From contig NC_053389.1 of NCBI RefSeq assembly GCF_905171765.1, positions 744,311,146 to 744,375,145 on the forward strand: DNA of 64,000 bases, written 5' to 3'. The notes under the pieces are model-generated. The model saw only the letters and a list, made by a program, of their open reading frames with translations. It was not told the DNA's origin and made no database searches. Within the stretch, counting starts at the first letter, position 1. Each line of letters starts with the position of its first letter. This stretch comes from Bufo bufo (Eukaryota; Chordata; Amphibia; Anura; Bufonidae). Below are positions 22,640 to 33,917 of the stretch, one piece after another. The position numbers and the translations under genes are program-made.

Positions 22640-23640
22640 TTCTTGCTACCTGCCTTAGCTACTCTTCTGATGCTGCCACCCGCTTGATACCACACATCTG
22701 ATGCCAAGTGCTCCTTCTTTCACCCACCATCTTAAGCTGGTACTGGTATTGTCAATGCCACCCACCACCCCACTCTGTCACTGGGTCAGTCTGTGGTCTA
22801 CTGATGCTGCTGCCACCTGCACACTATGTCACCTTGCCACTCTGTGGTCTCCTGATGCTGCTGCCACCGCCACACTACGGATGTAGCAGGGTTAACACAC
22901 ATGCTTTATGAGACATGTTATCTAAACTAAATGCAACTAAATGCGTTAAGCAATTGCTTTTCAATGGCTTTTGTTTCAAGATAACGCGATGAGTTAAGAA
23001 ATTTGAGTTAAGAGTGTGTGTGTTACACCTGCTACATCTGTATGTCACCTTGCCACTCTGTAGTTTCCTGATACTGCTACCACCTCCACTTTATATTACC
23101 TTTCCACTCTGTGGTCTCCTAATGCTGCTGTTTCCTCAACACAATATCACATTGCCACTCTGTGGCCTTCTGATGTAGCTGCTGCCACCTACACACTGTC
23201 ATTGGGCCACCCTGTGGCCTCCTCCTGATGCTGCTGCTGCCAACTCCCACACTCTGTCATGTGCCACTCTATGGCCTCCTGAAGATGTTGCTGCCACCTC
23301 CACACTATCATTGTGCCCCCCTTTGGCCTCTTCCTGATGCTGCTGCCACCTCCACACTCTGTCATTTTGCCACTCTGTGGCCTCCTGATGCTCCTGCTGC
23401 CACCTCCACACTGTCATTGTTCCACTCTGTGACCTCCTCCTGATGCTGCTGCCACTCCAGACTCTGTCATCGGGACACTCTGTGGTCTCCTCATGCTGCT
23501 GCTACCTCCACACTCTGTGGTCTCCTCATGCTACTTCCCCCTCACCTCTATGTCATAGGGCCAATCTGTCGACTTTTCATGCTGTTCCGCCCTCCCCACT
23601 TCATGACTGGGCCACTATTTTGCCTTTCGGCCTGGCTGAC
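22640..23640. repeat. Minisatellite, roughly 55-65 bp degenerate unit
   Basis: About 15 degenerate copies of a unit with CTGATGCTGCTGCCACCTCC, ACTCTGTCAT and GCCACTCTGTGGCCTC lie downstream of the transposase. The 60-98 codon frames here are by-products of the repeat. A TA-flanked MITE interrupts the array at 22878. Confidence 0.85.
22878..23040. mobile_element. 163 bp MITE inside the minisatellite
   Basis: Ends CGGATGTAGCAGG and CCTGCTACATCTG are inverted and flanked by TA (22876-22877, 23041-23042). Removing it restores the unit reading ACACTATGTCACC. The interior has several TTAAC/GTTAA-type motifs. Non-coding. Confidence 0.75.
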
Positions 23641-24460
23641 ATCATCATTTATTTGACCCTTCTTCTGATCTGTCAGAAGGAAGGAAAAATAAGACACACA
23701 ATGGATCCTGTCTATGTAACAGCTGTAAGCCCTGCATGACATAGTCCCTATTTTGCAGCAGAACTGGCTTATGATTTGGTAGCCAAAAGCAGGAGTGGGT
23801 ACAAAACACAGAAGACATGCAAATATGCCATTCACGTGTCATCTCTGTTTTGGATCCACTCCTGTTTTTTTTGGCTTTAGGAATAACTGATGGATTACTG
23901 ACCAAATGCTGACCGAGTGAAGGCGGATGCTCAACAGACAGGAATCTGTTTTTTGGGGGTTATTGTTCTAATGGATCAGAGGAAAGGGCAAAATAATCAG
24001 TGACGTCAAGACAAACTTACTGCTGACACCCTCTCCACTCTGTTGGGGGTGAGTGGGCTCTACTTGTATAAATGTTTAATAGAACAGGTTCTGTAGATAT
24101 CTATGCAGAATCAGCTGTCAATGGTGTAAAAGGAGTGTGCTTCTTCTTGAGTTATTTGGTCAGTTTTGGCCCCGTAACTGCCCAAATTAGTGAAGTGTGC
24201 AGTGATTCTAAAAGCGACGCCTGTCATCTGCATGTCATACTGACTCACAGTATTGGTTCACTACCACAGCAAACTCCCTATGCGTGTTACTGCAAGGCAC
24301 AGTGTTCTACACCACTATAAAGGCTCTTTGCAGCCAGGAAATAGCAATTTTTAATGCGATTTGCCACAAATAAATTTGGATCAAACCAAATTTAAAAAGA
24401 AAAATCGGCGAACCGGCTGAAATCAATTTTCTTTGAAATTCGCTCATTTCTAATGATTAA

Positions 24461-24697
24461 CTTTATCGCAAGGAGGCACATTTTAAGGATTCATACTAAA
24501 GATGAGCACCGACTGGGTTTGTTCCGAATTTCACAAAAGATTTTAAGTTTTGCTTAGATGAATCTAGTAAAATGGCGCACACATGTTGGTGGACAAAACC
24601 TGGAAAAGCCAATCAGTAAGGCAGCAGTCAGGAGATGCTTGTGCAGAACAGCCATAACATCATTCTGTGTTGAGCTGTTAATAAGGGTAGTTGGATC
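24461..24697. other. Short unassigned stretch
   Basis: Contains TAAAGATGAGCACCGAC (about 24499), which resembles a decayed hAT terminus, but no partner end is found. No gene is seen. Confidence 0.4.
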
Positions 24698-25295
24698 TAG
24701 GGCTACAACGATTAATCAAAGTTATCGATAATATTCGATAACAGATTCGTTGTCGACGAATCCTGTTATCGAATAATCGGCCAATTCGTTGCTATGCGGG
24801 CGGGGAGCAGGGGTCAGGCGCTATGCCTGTGGGTCCTTAACCACCAGTAACTTTTACTTGAACTTTAAATCAGCGCATCTTTATTACCTACAATGAAGCT
24901 CCGGTAACAGCAGAGCGGGTGGCAGCATATGTCATTTACTCACGTGACACACCTGCTGAGCCTGCTTCATTCATAAAGTGGGCGGAGCAGGCGCATAACG
25001 TGAGTGAGTGACGTTATGCCGCCGCCCGCTCTGCCTATTACCGGAGCTTCATTGTAAGGTAATAACAGTGTCATCCACAGATCCCACATAATAGTGTCAT
25101 CCACAGATCCCCCATAACAGTGTCATCCACAGATCCCCCATAATAGTGTCATCCACAGATCCCCAATAACAGTGCCATCCACAATTTGTTTTAATATGGC
25201 CTTTAAACATAATTTTTCAAGTAAAATCATGTAAACCCCTTTTTTTTGTCATTTTGGTGTTTTTCCCGATTAATTGATTAATCTTACCTGTTCTA
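24698..25295. mobile_element. Non-autonomous hAT-like MITE (TAGGGCTACAACGATTAATC end)
   Basis: The left end TAGGGCTACAACGATTAATC is a widespread vertebrate hAT-type terminus. The right end GATTAATCTTACCTGTTCTA is a worn complement. The interior has an ATTATCGATAACAG-type palindrome and a 26 bp minisatellite. No clear target duplication, and no coding. Confidence 0.6.
25063..25190. repeat. 26 bp minisatellite
   Basis: About 4.5 copies of a unit containing GTGTCATCCACAGATCCCCC, with a few substitutions, lie within the MITE. Confidence 0.9.
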
Positions 25296-25821
25296 GTTCT
25301 GCATTAGTCCCAAAGTAAATTGTCAATAGCAGTATTCCTTGTATTTGTAGAAGTGGAAGAACATGTAATTGCGCCTGCTTTTTTGAGCTACAGATAACAC
25401 GCTTACAATTTTACTGTAACTATTATATCATTTTCACCAAACCCGTGACTTTTTTTAATTTAGGAAAATTGTGAGTTTACATTAGGCCTCATAATAAAAT
25501 TTCTGGAAAAGGGAAGGGTTCAAATCAAAACAAAAAATTCATGCCTTGTCCTCGCAAAGCCAGAATGGGGGCAGTAGCAGCTCTAGTTTTGTGGCCAGAA
25601 GTAGTAGAAGTAGATCACAGTTCTCCATGGCTTAGGAAAGGCACAACATTATATTAATGAAAAAGATGGGATTGTGTCGTTTTTCCTAAGAAGAGGCAAT
25701 AAACCTCACACGGCCTACAGCAGATATTCAAGAGAATCTCTCTTTGATGACTTGTGTGAGAACACTCAGAGTTTGGACTGCCCTGAGATGGAGGTTCAGG
25801 AGTAGCAAGGGACCCTATGCA
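25296..25821. other. Stretch without a recognised feature
   Basis: AT-rich, no coding frame of note and no repeat family recognised. Confidence 0.5.
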
Positions 25822-25823
25822 TA

Positions 25824-27455
25824 CAGTGGGATTCAAAAGTTTGGGCAACCTTGTTAATCGTCATGATTTTCTTGTATAAATCGTTCGTTGTTACGATAAA
25901 AAATGTCAGTTAAATATATCATATAGGAGACACACACAGTGATATTTGAGAAGTGAAATGAAGTTTATTGGATTTACAGAAAGTGTGCTATAATTGTTTA
26001 AACAAAATTAGGCAGGTGCATAAATTTGGACACTGTTGTCATTTTATTGATTCCAAAAACCTTTAGAACTAATTATTGGAACTCAAATTGGCTTGGTAAG
26101 CTCAGTGACCCCTGACCTACATACACAGGTGAATCCAATTATGAGAGAGTATTTAAGGGGGTCAATTGTAAGTTTCCCTCCTCTTTTAATTTTCTCTGAA
26201 GAGTAGCAACATGGGGGGTCTCAAAACAACTCTCAAATGACCTGAAGACAAAGATTGTTCACCATCATGGTTTAGGGGAAGGATACAGAACGCTGTCTCA
26301 GAGATTTCAGCTGTTTGTTTCCACAGTTCTGACATATTAAGAAATGGAAGACCACAGGCTCAGTTCAAGTTAAGGCTCGAAGTGGCAGACCAAGAAAAAT
26401 CTCGGATAGACAGAAGCAACGAATGGTGAGAATAGTCAGAGTCAACCCACAGACCAGCACCAAAGACCTACAACATCATCTTGCTGCAGATGGAGTGACT
26501 GTGCATCGTTCAACCATTCGGCGCACTTTACACAAAGAGATGCTGTATGCGAGAGTGATGCAGAGGAAGCCTTTTCTCCGCCCACAGCACAAAAGGTCAC
26601 GCTTGAGGTGGGCTAAAGCACATTTGGACAGCCAGCTTCATTTTGGAATAAGGTACTGTGTACTGATGAAACTAAAATTGAGTTATCTGGCCATAACAAG
26701 GGGAGTTATGCATGGAGGAAAAAGAACACAGCATTCCAAGAAAAACATCTGCTACCTACAGTAAAATATGGTGGTGGTTCCATCATGCTGTGGGGCTGTG
26801 TGGCCAGTGCAGGGACTGGGAATCTTGTCAAAGTTGAGGGACGCATGGATTCCACTCAGTATCAGCAGATTCTGGAGACCAATGTCCAGGAATCAGTGAC
26901 AAAGCTGAAGCTGCGCGGGGCTGGATCTTTCAACAAGACAACGACCCTAAACACTGCTCAAAATCCATTAAGGCATTTATGTAGAGGAACAAGTACAACG
27001 TTCTGGAATGGCCATCTCAGTCCCCAGACCTGAATATATTGAAAATCTGTGGTGTGACTTAAAGAGAGCTGTCCATGCACGGAAGCCATCAAACCTGAAT
27101 GAACTAAAGACGTTTTGTAAAGAGGATTGGTCCAAATACCTTCAACCAGATCCAGACTCTCATTGGAACCTACAGGAAGCGTTTAGAGACTGTAATTTCT
27201 GCAAAATGAGGATCTACTAAATATGATTAGATTTTTTTTTGTGGTGCCCAAATTTATGCACCTGCCTAATTTTGTTTAAACAAATTATAGCACACTTTCC
27301 TGTAAATCCAATAAACTTCCATTTCACCTCTCAAATATCACTGTGTGTGTCTCCTATATGATATATTTAACTGACATTTTATATCGTAACAACCAACGAT
27401 TTATACAGCAAAATCATGACGATTAACAAGGTTGCCCAAACTTTCGCTCCCACTG
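25824..27455 (+). mobile_element. Tc1-family transposon with long (about 210 bp) inverted repeats
   Basis: Ends CAGTGGGATTCAAAAGTTTG and a near complement (…CTCCCACTG) are flanked by TA (25822-25823, 27456-27457). The inverted repeats extend inwards about 210 bp (25824-26035 against 27243-27455) with few mismatches, as in Tc1 subfamilies with IR/DR ends. A broken transposase lies between. Confidence 0.93.
26211..27220 (+). pseudogene. Tc1 transposase, several frameshifts
   Basis: The ATG at 26211 begins a frame that stops quickly. Later pieces give the DNA-binding domain end (STIRRTLHKEMLYARVMQRKP), a region where TDETKIELSGH is readable only in another frame near 26665, then MLWGCVASAGTGNLVKVEG, EYIENLWCDLKRAVHARKP and the C-terminus. 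The QQDND motif and the SPDLN segment are scrambled by indels near 26930-27030. About three frameshifts, so inactive. Confidence 0.88.
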
Positions 27456-27457
27456 TA

Positions 27458-28279
27458 GCTGTGTTGCTGGTGGTAATGGTGGCACTCATAGCCATGGTAT
27501 TGTAGAGGGAGCTAGGGAACCCCCTAGTATACATAGTTAGGCCCAGACAGGAAAGGGTAGTTCAGTCTAGCCTGCCTGAAGTCCTGAGTTAGTGGAAGCT
27601 CAGAGGTTAATCCAGGAGAGGAGTTTCCTCCGGAGTTATCCTGCACCCTGCAGAGTACAGAGCAGTGCTAATCCTATACAGCCAAGTGGAAGCTGAGGGG
27701 CAGAAGTTTATTGTCAGCAAGAGAATTGATACCAGAGGAGGTTTCCTTACCCAAGGATAAAGCCAGCTATTAGGCATAAGGGCCTGGAGAAATCCAGACA
27801 GGATTCTGCAGAAAGTACAGCCTGATCTGTGAGTTTAATCCCCCTGAGTTATCTTGCTAGGATTCTACCTGCCACCTGGGTAAAGCCTGCCTGCTACTAA
27901 ATATTCTTCATATGGAACTGTTTGGAGTTTGTACATAGTTTGAACTGTTCAGTAAAGAAGAATTCTAGTTCACTGCAATCGTGTGTACCTCCATTATTCC
28001 TCCTAACAATCGTTTGTGACACCGTTACTGGCACTGGCATCACTAACTGTAAGGGGATCTTGCCACAGGCACGCTAAACCTTCAACACCCAGGGCACCTC
28101 ACCTATCACCTGGCCTGGTCCCTATATCTAGAGAGTGCCCCAGAGGATCTACGTGCCAGCCTCTTCATCACTGACTGTATGCCTGCCCAGGGTATACTAC
28201 AAACTGTGAGTACTAAGAGTAACCCTCGGTCTGTTAATTGACCCCTGTGACCTCACACCCTGAAGGACTGGCGTACTGC
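27458..28279. other. Possible LTR-type sequence, unresolved
   Basis: The stretch has a TGTAGAGGGAGC start (about 27505) and a GTTCAGTAAAGAAGAATTC motif resembling an LTR polyadenylation region, followed by GTGACACCG. A CTACA end occurs near 28202, but I find no matching 5 bp duplication. No protein is readable, so class and boundaries are uncertain. Confidence 0.3.
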
Positions 28280-28955
28280 AGATTTTGTACAAAATTATTT
28301 GAGCCAGTATGCCACACGTCAAGGCGATCTTTGTAGACGGGAACCTAACACTAAGTTCTACCTGTTATGTGCCATGACAGCTACCATACAATTCAGGGAG
28401 TGTAGGTTCCACATGCATGCTGGGCCCACTTTAATTTATAATCATTTTTGGTGCCAAAATGGCCTCCATTATATCCAGGGAAGTGAGGGAGAGCAGGCTA
28501 AGCTATATACTCACACTAACTAAAATCAGCCTATGGGGCAGACAGGCTGGACAGGAGTGCATGACTGAGGTGTCAGCCACACCTCCAGTACAAACTGCAA
28601 AGAAAAAGGGGGGTCAGTCAGCACATTTAAATGCGCAGGTGCACGTTGCTATGGCTGAAAACACAACATAGAACAAAACATACAATGCAACAGCTCTCTG
28701 CAAACCAAATAAAGTACAAAAATGCATTATAATTGCTAATGCTATGCCTATAAATTAGAGATGCATTTTGTACAAAATTATTTGAGCCCGTCTGCCACAC
28801 GTCAAGGCGATCTCTGTAAGACGGGAAACTAACACTAATTTCTACCTGTTATGTGCCATGACGGCTACCATACAATTCAGGGAGTGTAGGTTCCACATGC
28901 ATGCTGGTCCCACTTTAATTTTTATCATCTTTGGTGCCAAAATGGCCTCCACATG
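28280..28955 (+). repeat. Direct repeat, two copies of about 190 bp
   Basis: 28280-28470 and 28764-28955 share about 90 percent identity by eye, both starting TTTTGTACAAAATTATTTGAG and ending GCCAAAATGGCCTCCA. The 290 bp between them is not repeated. They may be subterminal repeats of hAT copy C. Confidence 0.75.
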
Positions 28956-29224
28956 GCACTCTGGGCAAGTGCATAGCAGGGAATGGTGGGTAAGGACCAT
29001 TGTGAGTTGGACAGGGCCTGGGAACTAGATCGGGGTGCTGAGGAGGAGCTGTGCGAGGAGGAGGGTGGTGGCAGCAGCAGCAGTGTAGAGCAGAGGTAAT
29101 GTATGGCCAGAACCTCCCAAAGAACTGCTAAGGCCAGATCTGCTTTGGGAATTGTTGATACTGCTGATACTGTCAGTGCAGCAGGCCCAAAATGTGCCAC
29201 AGCCAAGCAAAGCTTGGTTGCCAC

Positions 29225-30590
29225 TAGGGTTTGACGCTATATAAAAATATTACCACAATAACAATATTAAGAAATTTATCCCGATAACAGTATATATATA
29301 TATATATAAAAATGCCCATTTAGAAGAAAAACACTTGGGGCCTCAAGGAGACATTATACTGTATGAGGGCTACAAGGAGACATTATAGTGTATGGGGGCT
29401 ACAAGTTTTAGCCCCCATACAGTCTAATGTCTCCTTGTGCCCCCATACAATATAATTTCTCCTTGTTGTCCCCATAAATTATAATCATAGTTCCAAATTT
29501 GGAGGGACTATTTCTGATTTTCAGACACCGTCCTGGCAAATTCAGGCTATCCCAAGCCAAACATTGGTGAGGCTAATGGTTATCCCTCTGATAAATGTTT
29601 TTTATCTGGCGGCGTCTGGGCATTCCCAGGGGCGGAGTTTTGGATGCTTCAATTTTAACAATCTAAATGTTAGCAAGTATGATAAAAATTTCTCCTTGCA
29701 GCTCCCATACAGTATACAGTAACATCTACTTGTTGCTCCTGTATGGGGGCAAAAAGGAGACATTATACTGTATGGGGCTTATACTGATGGAACTCATGGC
29801 CTGTGTATTCCCCTCAGGTCTAGTACATTCCTCTATCTCTTGCAAACACATCTGTGTGCACTATACTGAGTATACTGTATAAGGGGGGATGGGGGGCGGT
29901 CACATGCACACTGTATAACGGGGAGGTGGACGGGTCGGATGTGTACACTGTATATGGTGGGGACTGTTTGACTGTATATGTGGGGAAGTAAGTGCTATAT
30001 TCCATTTAGACTGTATTTTTGTAAGCAGCTGCTATTGGCAATGCTAGAGATCAGTGGCATGTGCAGGGGCTGCTGAAGACACGATGAGCCTGGCAACAGA
30101 TGGTAAGATTTGAGCGGAATAAGAGACAGTATTAACTAAGAGACACATTTATTCATCAGTAACCTGTTACTGGCTTTTACAGTCCGCATGTGTCGTTCCC
30201 TGCCTTGGACATAGAACAGTTAGTCACATGCCACAGACTAGCTGGCAGCTGGCCTGTGAGGATACCGCCCTATTTTGCCTTTCTCATTGGCTGCGGACGT
30301 CGGCCTGGATTGTGTGCACAGCGGTTTTCTGACATCTCACGTCAGAACTGTCCGGGCCTTCAGGGTGGCCATTTATTGGCTGATGAGCCACATTTCTCAG
30401 ATAATTGGGTGGAGTCCTGGTGAAATAGGAGCAAGGAGGGGGAGGCTGCACCTGGAACTGACAGGAAATGTACCCAGGAGGCTGGATGATGTCATTAAAA
30501 TACAGCGGTAATTAAGAAACAATGATATTGCCATATTGCCATTTCTTAATACCGCTGTATATTGTGAACGCGTTATATCGCCCAACACTA
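29225..30590. mobile_element. Non-autonomous hAT element, 1366 bp, in hAT copy C
   Basis: Ends TAGGGTTTGACGCTATATAA and TTATATCGCCCAACACTA are inverted. Flanks GTTGCCAC and GCTGCCCC agree at six of eight positions. The interior has short tandem GGGCTACAAGGAGACATTAT repeats (about 29340-29410, inverted again near 29405-29480) and no coding frame. Confidence 0.7.
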
Positions 30591-31231
30591 GCTGCCCCTA
30601 GCGCTGCACAAATATCGCCCATCTGGCAGTTTTTCTCCATGCTGTCAGAAGACAACAGCATTGCCCTGTGCAAGATCTGCAAGAGTAAATAAGCCGTGAG
30701 CAGTGACACACAGACATAGGCACCATAGCTTTATTGAACCACATGAAGCAGCATCACCCCATCCAGTAGGAAAAACAGAGCTGTCCGTCAGCTAATGCAA
30801 CAAGAATTCTCCACTTTGCTGCAGCCACGTCCATGGCAGTGAGGTGTATTTTTCATTGTCATCACCACTTACTTCTTCTCCCGCTCATACTCCTCCTCCT
30901 TCTCTGCTCCATCGTGAGCCATTGTTAATAGAATGGTTGGCCAGGAAACAACTATACGCACGTCGCAATCCGATGCTGAGCAAGCTTAATTTCCACCCAG
31001 GCCAATTTCTGGCTGTGCAGTCGCTGCTGTCTTTAGGGAGCTGATGGGGTGCTCTTAGCCTCACTGGAAAATACCTAGCTGACATTAATTTTCCTCAAAG
31101 TCACCCCCTGCTTTGTGCTCTCATGTGTCAAAGAATGTGTGCTGCTCCTTACAATTGTTGCTGTTCGCAGGGTGCATACCATGGTTGACACCTGGAGCAT
31201 CTGTTACTGGCAGGAACATTACATGTCTTTC

Positions 31232-32364
31232 TAGTGTTGAGCGCGAATATTCGAATAGGGAATTTTTTTAGCGAATATCGGCACTTTGCTAATTCCCGAA
31301 TATTTCGAATATACCACTATAAAATCGCTATTTCGAATATTAGTTTTTAAAAAAAAATTTTATTGTTAGAATTTTTTTTCTTTCCCACTTCCCAAAAGTA
31401 GTTCTTACCTGTCCTGAGGATTCCTGGCTTCCTGGCTGCTCCAATCAGTGCCCGTTGCCGCTTCTGCCGACTTCCGTGCTCATGGAGCGTCCCCATCACC
31501 ATGGGAACGCCTCCATACTAGAATGTACTGTCGGATGTGAGAATTAAGTTGAAATCGCAATGCGATTACTTCAAGTTATATTAATCGAATTGCGATTTCA
31601 ACTTAGCACTGCTATATTCCATATTCGTTAACTTAGTTAATTCTAGCAAGCAGGACCCATTAGAAACACAGCTCTAAGTTGAAATCGCAATTCGATTAAT
31701 ATAGCTTGAGGTAATCGCATTGCGATTTCAACTTAGACCTGGTTTACTATGGTTGGCTTGGTTAGAATTAGCGAAGATGACGAATATGACGAATGTATTC
31801 GTCATATTCCTCAAAACGAAGATAACGAAGTATTCTCCCTCTTCATTTAGCTCCATATCGTCAACTTTGCTAATTCTAACAATCAAATAGGAAGGTTGAC
31901 TATAGAGACAGCTGTGTTTAATTTGCTATGCGATTATATTACTTTGCTTTTTTTTTTATAAATAGAATATCAAGTATTATTATTTTATTTATTAAAAAAA
32001 AGAAAAGTAATATTATCGCATAGCAAATTAAAAACTTAGCTGTCTCTAGTCAACTTCCTTATTTGATTGCTAGAATTAGCGAAGTTGACGAATATGGAGC
32101 TAAAATGAGATGGAGAATACTTCGTTATCTTTCGTTTTGAGGAATATGACGAATACATTCGTCATCTTTGCTAATTCTAGATATCAAACCAATAGGAAAG
32201 TTACCTTAAGTTAAAATTGCAATACGCGATTATTTAAATCGCATATTAATCGCGATAACTAGAATAATGACGAATAGTCGTCTTGGACGAATATAAGACG
32301 AATATTCAAGCGAATATTCGCGAATTTCGTCGAAATCGAATATGGCACCTCCTGCTCATCACTA
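31232..32364. mobile_element. Foldback hAT-type element, AT-rich, 1133 bp
   Basis: Ends TAGTGTTGAGC and GCTCATCACTA are flanked on both sides by GTCTTTC (31225-31231, 32365-32371). Almost the whole interior is inverted repeats: 31552-31610 against 31676-31735, and long arms about 31765-31955 against 31990-32178 around a T/A-rich centre. Motifs TTCGAATATTCG and GACGAATATGACGAA recur. No coding capacity. Confidence 0.78.
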
Positions 32365-32450
32365 GTCTTTCACAGTAGCAGGGCAGAGCATTGCTCCCAC
32401 TGAACCTCCCTCCTATCATGTGTGCTCTGTGACGGAGCTGAATCTGGGCT

Positions 32451-33226
32451 GCTGAATGAGCAATTTAAAGGGATATAGCTCTGCTGCCACAAGCAGGCCA
32501 CAGACTTGCCTGAAAGTTGCAATAGGAGAATAGGAGATTCCGACTCTGGTATACCGACAGGGACAGAGGCCTGGCGGGCGAACCAAACAGTGCAGTCCAC
32601 AGATTACCAGGGAGTCCTGAGAGGACCTTATGAGACACTCACGTACAGGCAGCAATGGTGAGCGTACCATTCCACAGAGCAGGTAAATTTTGTTGTTTTG
32701 TGTTAAAGCAACAGATCTTTATTCTGCCCAAATGTTTGTTAGACAAACTGTTATTTCAGAATCAGCTCCGAGTGTACTAGTTGTTGTTTAATGGACATTG
32801 TTATTGTTCATTGCTATACCCTGAGAGACAACATTTGAGAGAGAGGGAGACTCCCCTAACACAGGCGTGCGGCTAAAGACAGGGTAGATCTCGGATTATT
32901 GGAAACCCTGAGAGACGACGTGTGAGAGAGAGAGGCGGAAACTCAGACATAACCCAAGAACAAAGAAAACCGCAATAAGGAAAAGACACACAAACACTAA
33001 AAAATTTGTATACAATAGAAGGGTGTGCCAATATAAATGAAACCAGGCACGGACAAAAAGCTCACGATAGTCCACAGATAAGGACCAAACATATAAAGTT
33101 AGGGACGGTACAAAATTAAGTAAAATAACAGAATTATTATGATAATGCAGCATCAAAAAATATAGGACAATACCTGCAAATGAAATAGAACCCGGTATTT
33201 ACAAGGTGAGCATTGCCAAAAGAACT
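32451..33226. other. Unassigned, probably pLTR-related sequence
   Basis: A CCTGAGAGAC-containing segment is duplicated (about 32820 and 32905). From about 33130 the sequence merges into a pLTR-like region carrying a hammerhead-like motif. No coding frame is supported. Confidence 0.35.
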
Positions 33227-33905
33227 GCCCACGTGTATCGCCGGGAATACCCAGCTTCCTCAGGGGTAACAAACCTGTGTGTGTGATTAACCTATAAATA
33301 GCCCAATCAATAAATGCCAGAATAAATATAGATACAGTATAATCACCTTAATAGACATATTGCCTAGGGAGATGTGTGTGCTCTCGGTGTCCCAAAGTAA
33401 TGCGCCTGCGCAAGATGGCCAGTAGGCCGTAAACTCCATGAGGTAATGGCCGCTGAGTGGAAATGCGTATTTCAATTATGGAACGCATATGTGGTCCATA
33501 TAAAAGAAGGTAAAGAAAATGGCCACCAACCAGAAACATATGTGTTCCAAGCGCAGAACGTACGTGCGTTCGAAATAAAAAAAATGAAGTAAGTCCCATG
33601 CTTGACAAATAATAATAAATTATAATATATAAACACCAGCATTGCCGCAAATAGACAGATTCCTAATATGCAAGAATTAAAATGAAATCATAGTAAAAAA
33701 TACAAGCATGAACCATGATCAAAAATAATAAATATCAAATACATAGTGATAATAAGGGAGCACTGAATATAGTAAACCTAAGTATCCATAATTATAAAAA
33801 ATAAAATCATCACATAGTATATAATAACATATAAAAACATAGATAAATGAATGTATCGCCAGCACTAAAACAAATATTACAATATAATATCATGGCCATA
33901 ATAAA
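33130..33905 (-). mobile_element. Penelope-like pLTR remnant
   Basis: The call rests on a hammerhead-like motif at 33227-33266 on the minus strand, followed by GC-rich promoter-like sequence (GCGCCTGCGCAAGATGGCC) and AT-rich sequence, the same order seen in the other pLTRs of this window. No RT frame is attached. Confidence 0.5.
33227..33266 (-). ncRNA. Hammerhead-like motif, degenerate
   Basis: Minus-strand order: CCC, CUGAGGA (fits CUGANGA), stem II GCUGGG/CCCGGC, GAUAC in place of GAAAC, ACGUG, GGG. The single GAAA-to-GAUA change is expected to reduce or abolish cleavage. Confidence 0.5.
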
Positions 33906-33917
33906 TATATATATATA

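Larger units (their letters stand above)
18297..24452 (+). mobile_element. hAT transposon copy B, 6.2 kb, decayed
   Basis: Ends TAGAGATGAGCGAAAC and TTCGCTCATTTCTA form a hAT-type inverted repeat. Near-identical 8 bp flanks ATGATGAA (18289-18296) and ATGATTAA (24453-24460) are the expected target duplication. In order it holds a 5' region with six or seven copies of a GTTCTAAAGCC-containing repeat (18870-19410), a transposase pseudogene (19482-22579), a CTGATGCTGCTGCCACC minisatellite (22640-23640) and a 3' tail. Same overall plan as copy E but much older. Confidence 0.9.
28990..32450 (+). pseudogene. hAT transposase copy C, interrupted twice
   Basis: Three separated pieces (about 28990-29224, 30591-31231 and 32365-32450) read as one rightward hAT N-terminal half when the two insertions are ignored. 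The first piece ends with an Ala/Ser-rich lead-in. The second holds a BED finger (about 30615-30770: ALCKICKSK, LNHMKQHHP) and then a core motif near 31170-31230 reading TMVDTWSICYWQEHYMSF, the counterpart of TTDTWSSKHGQGRY. Stops and indels occur throughout. The rest of the transposase beyond 32450 is not recognisable. Confidence 0.65.

Noticed and set aside
22701..23739. Short frames rich in Leu, Pro, Thr in the hAT B tail
   Set aside because: Minisatellite translation, changing frame between units, with no start context or domain.
27505..28206. Full LTR call with TGTAG…CTACA ends
   Set aside because: No matching 5 bp duplication and no second LTR, so only a tentative note was kept.
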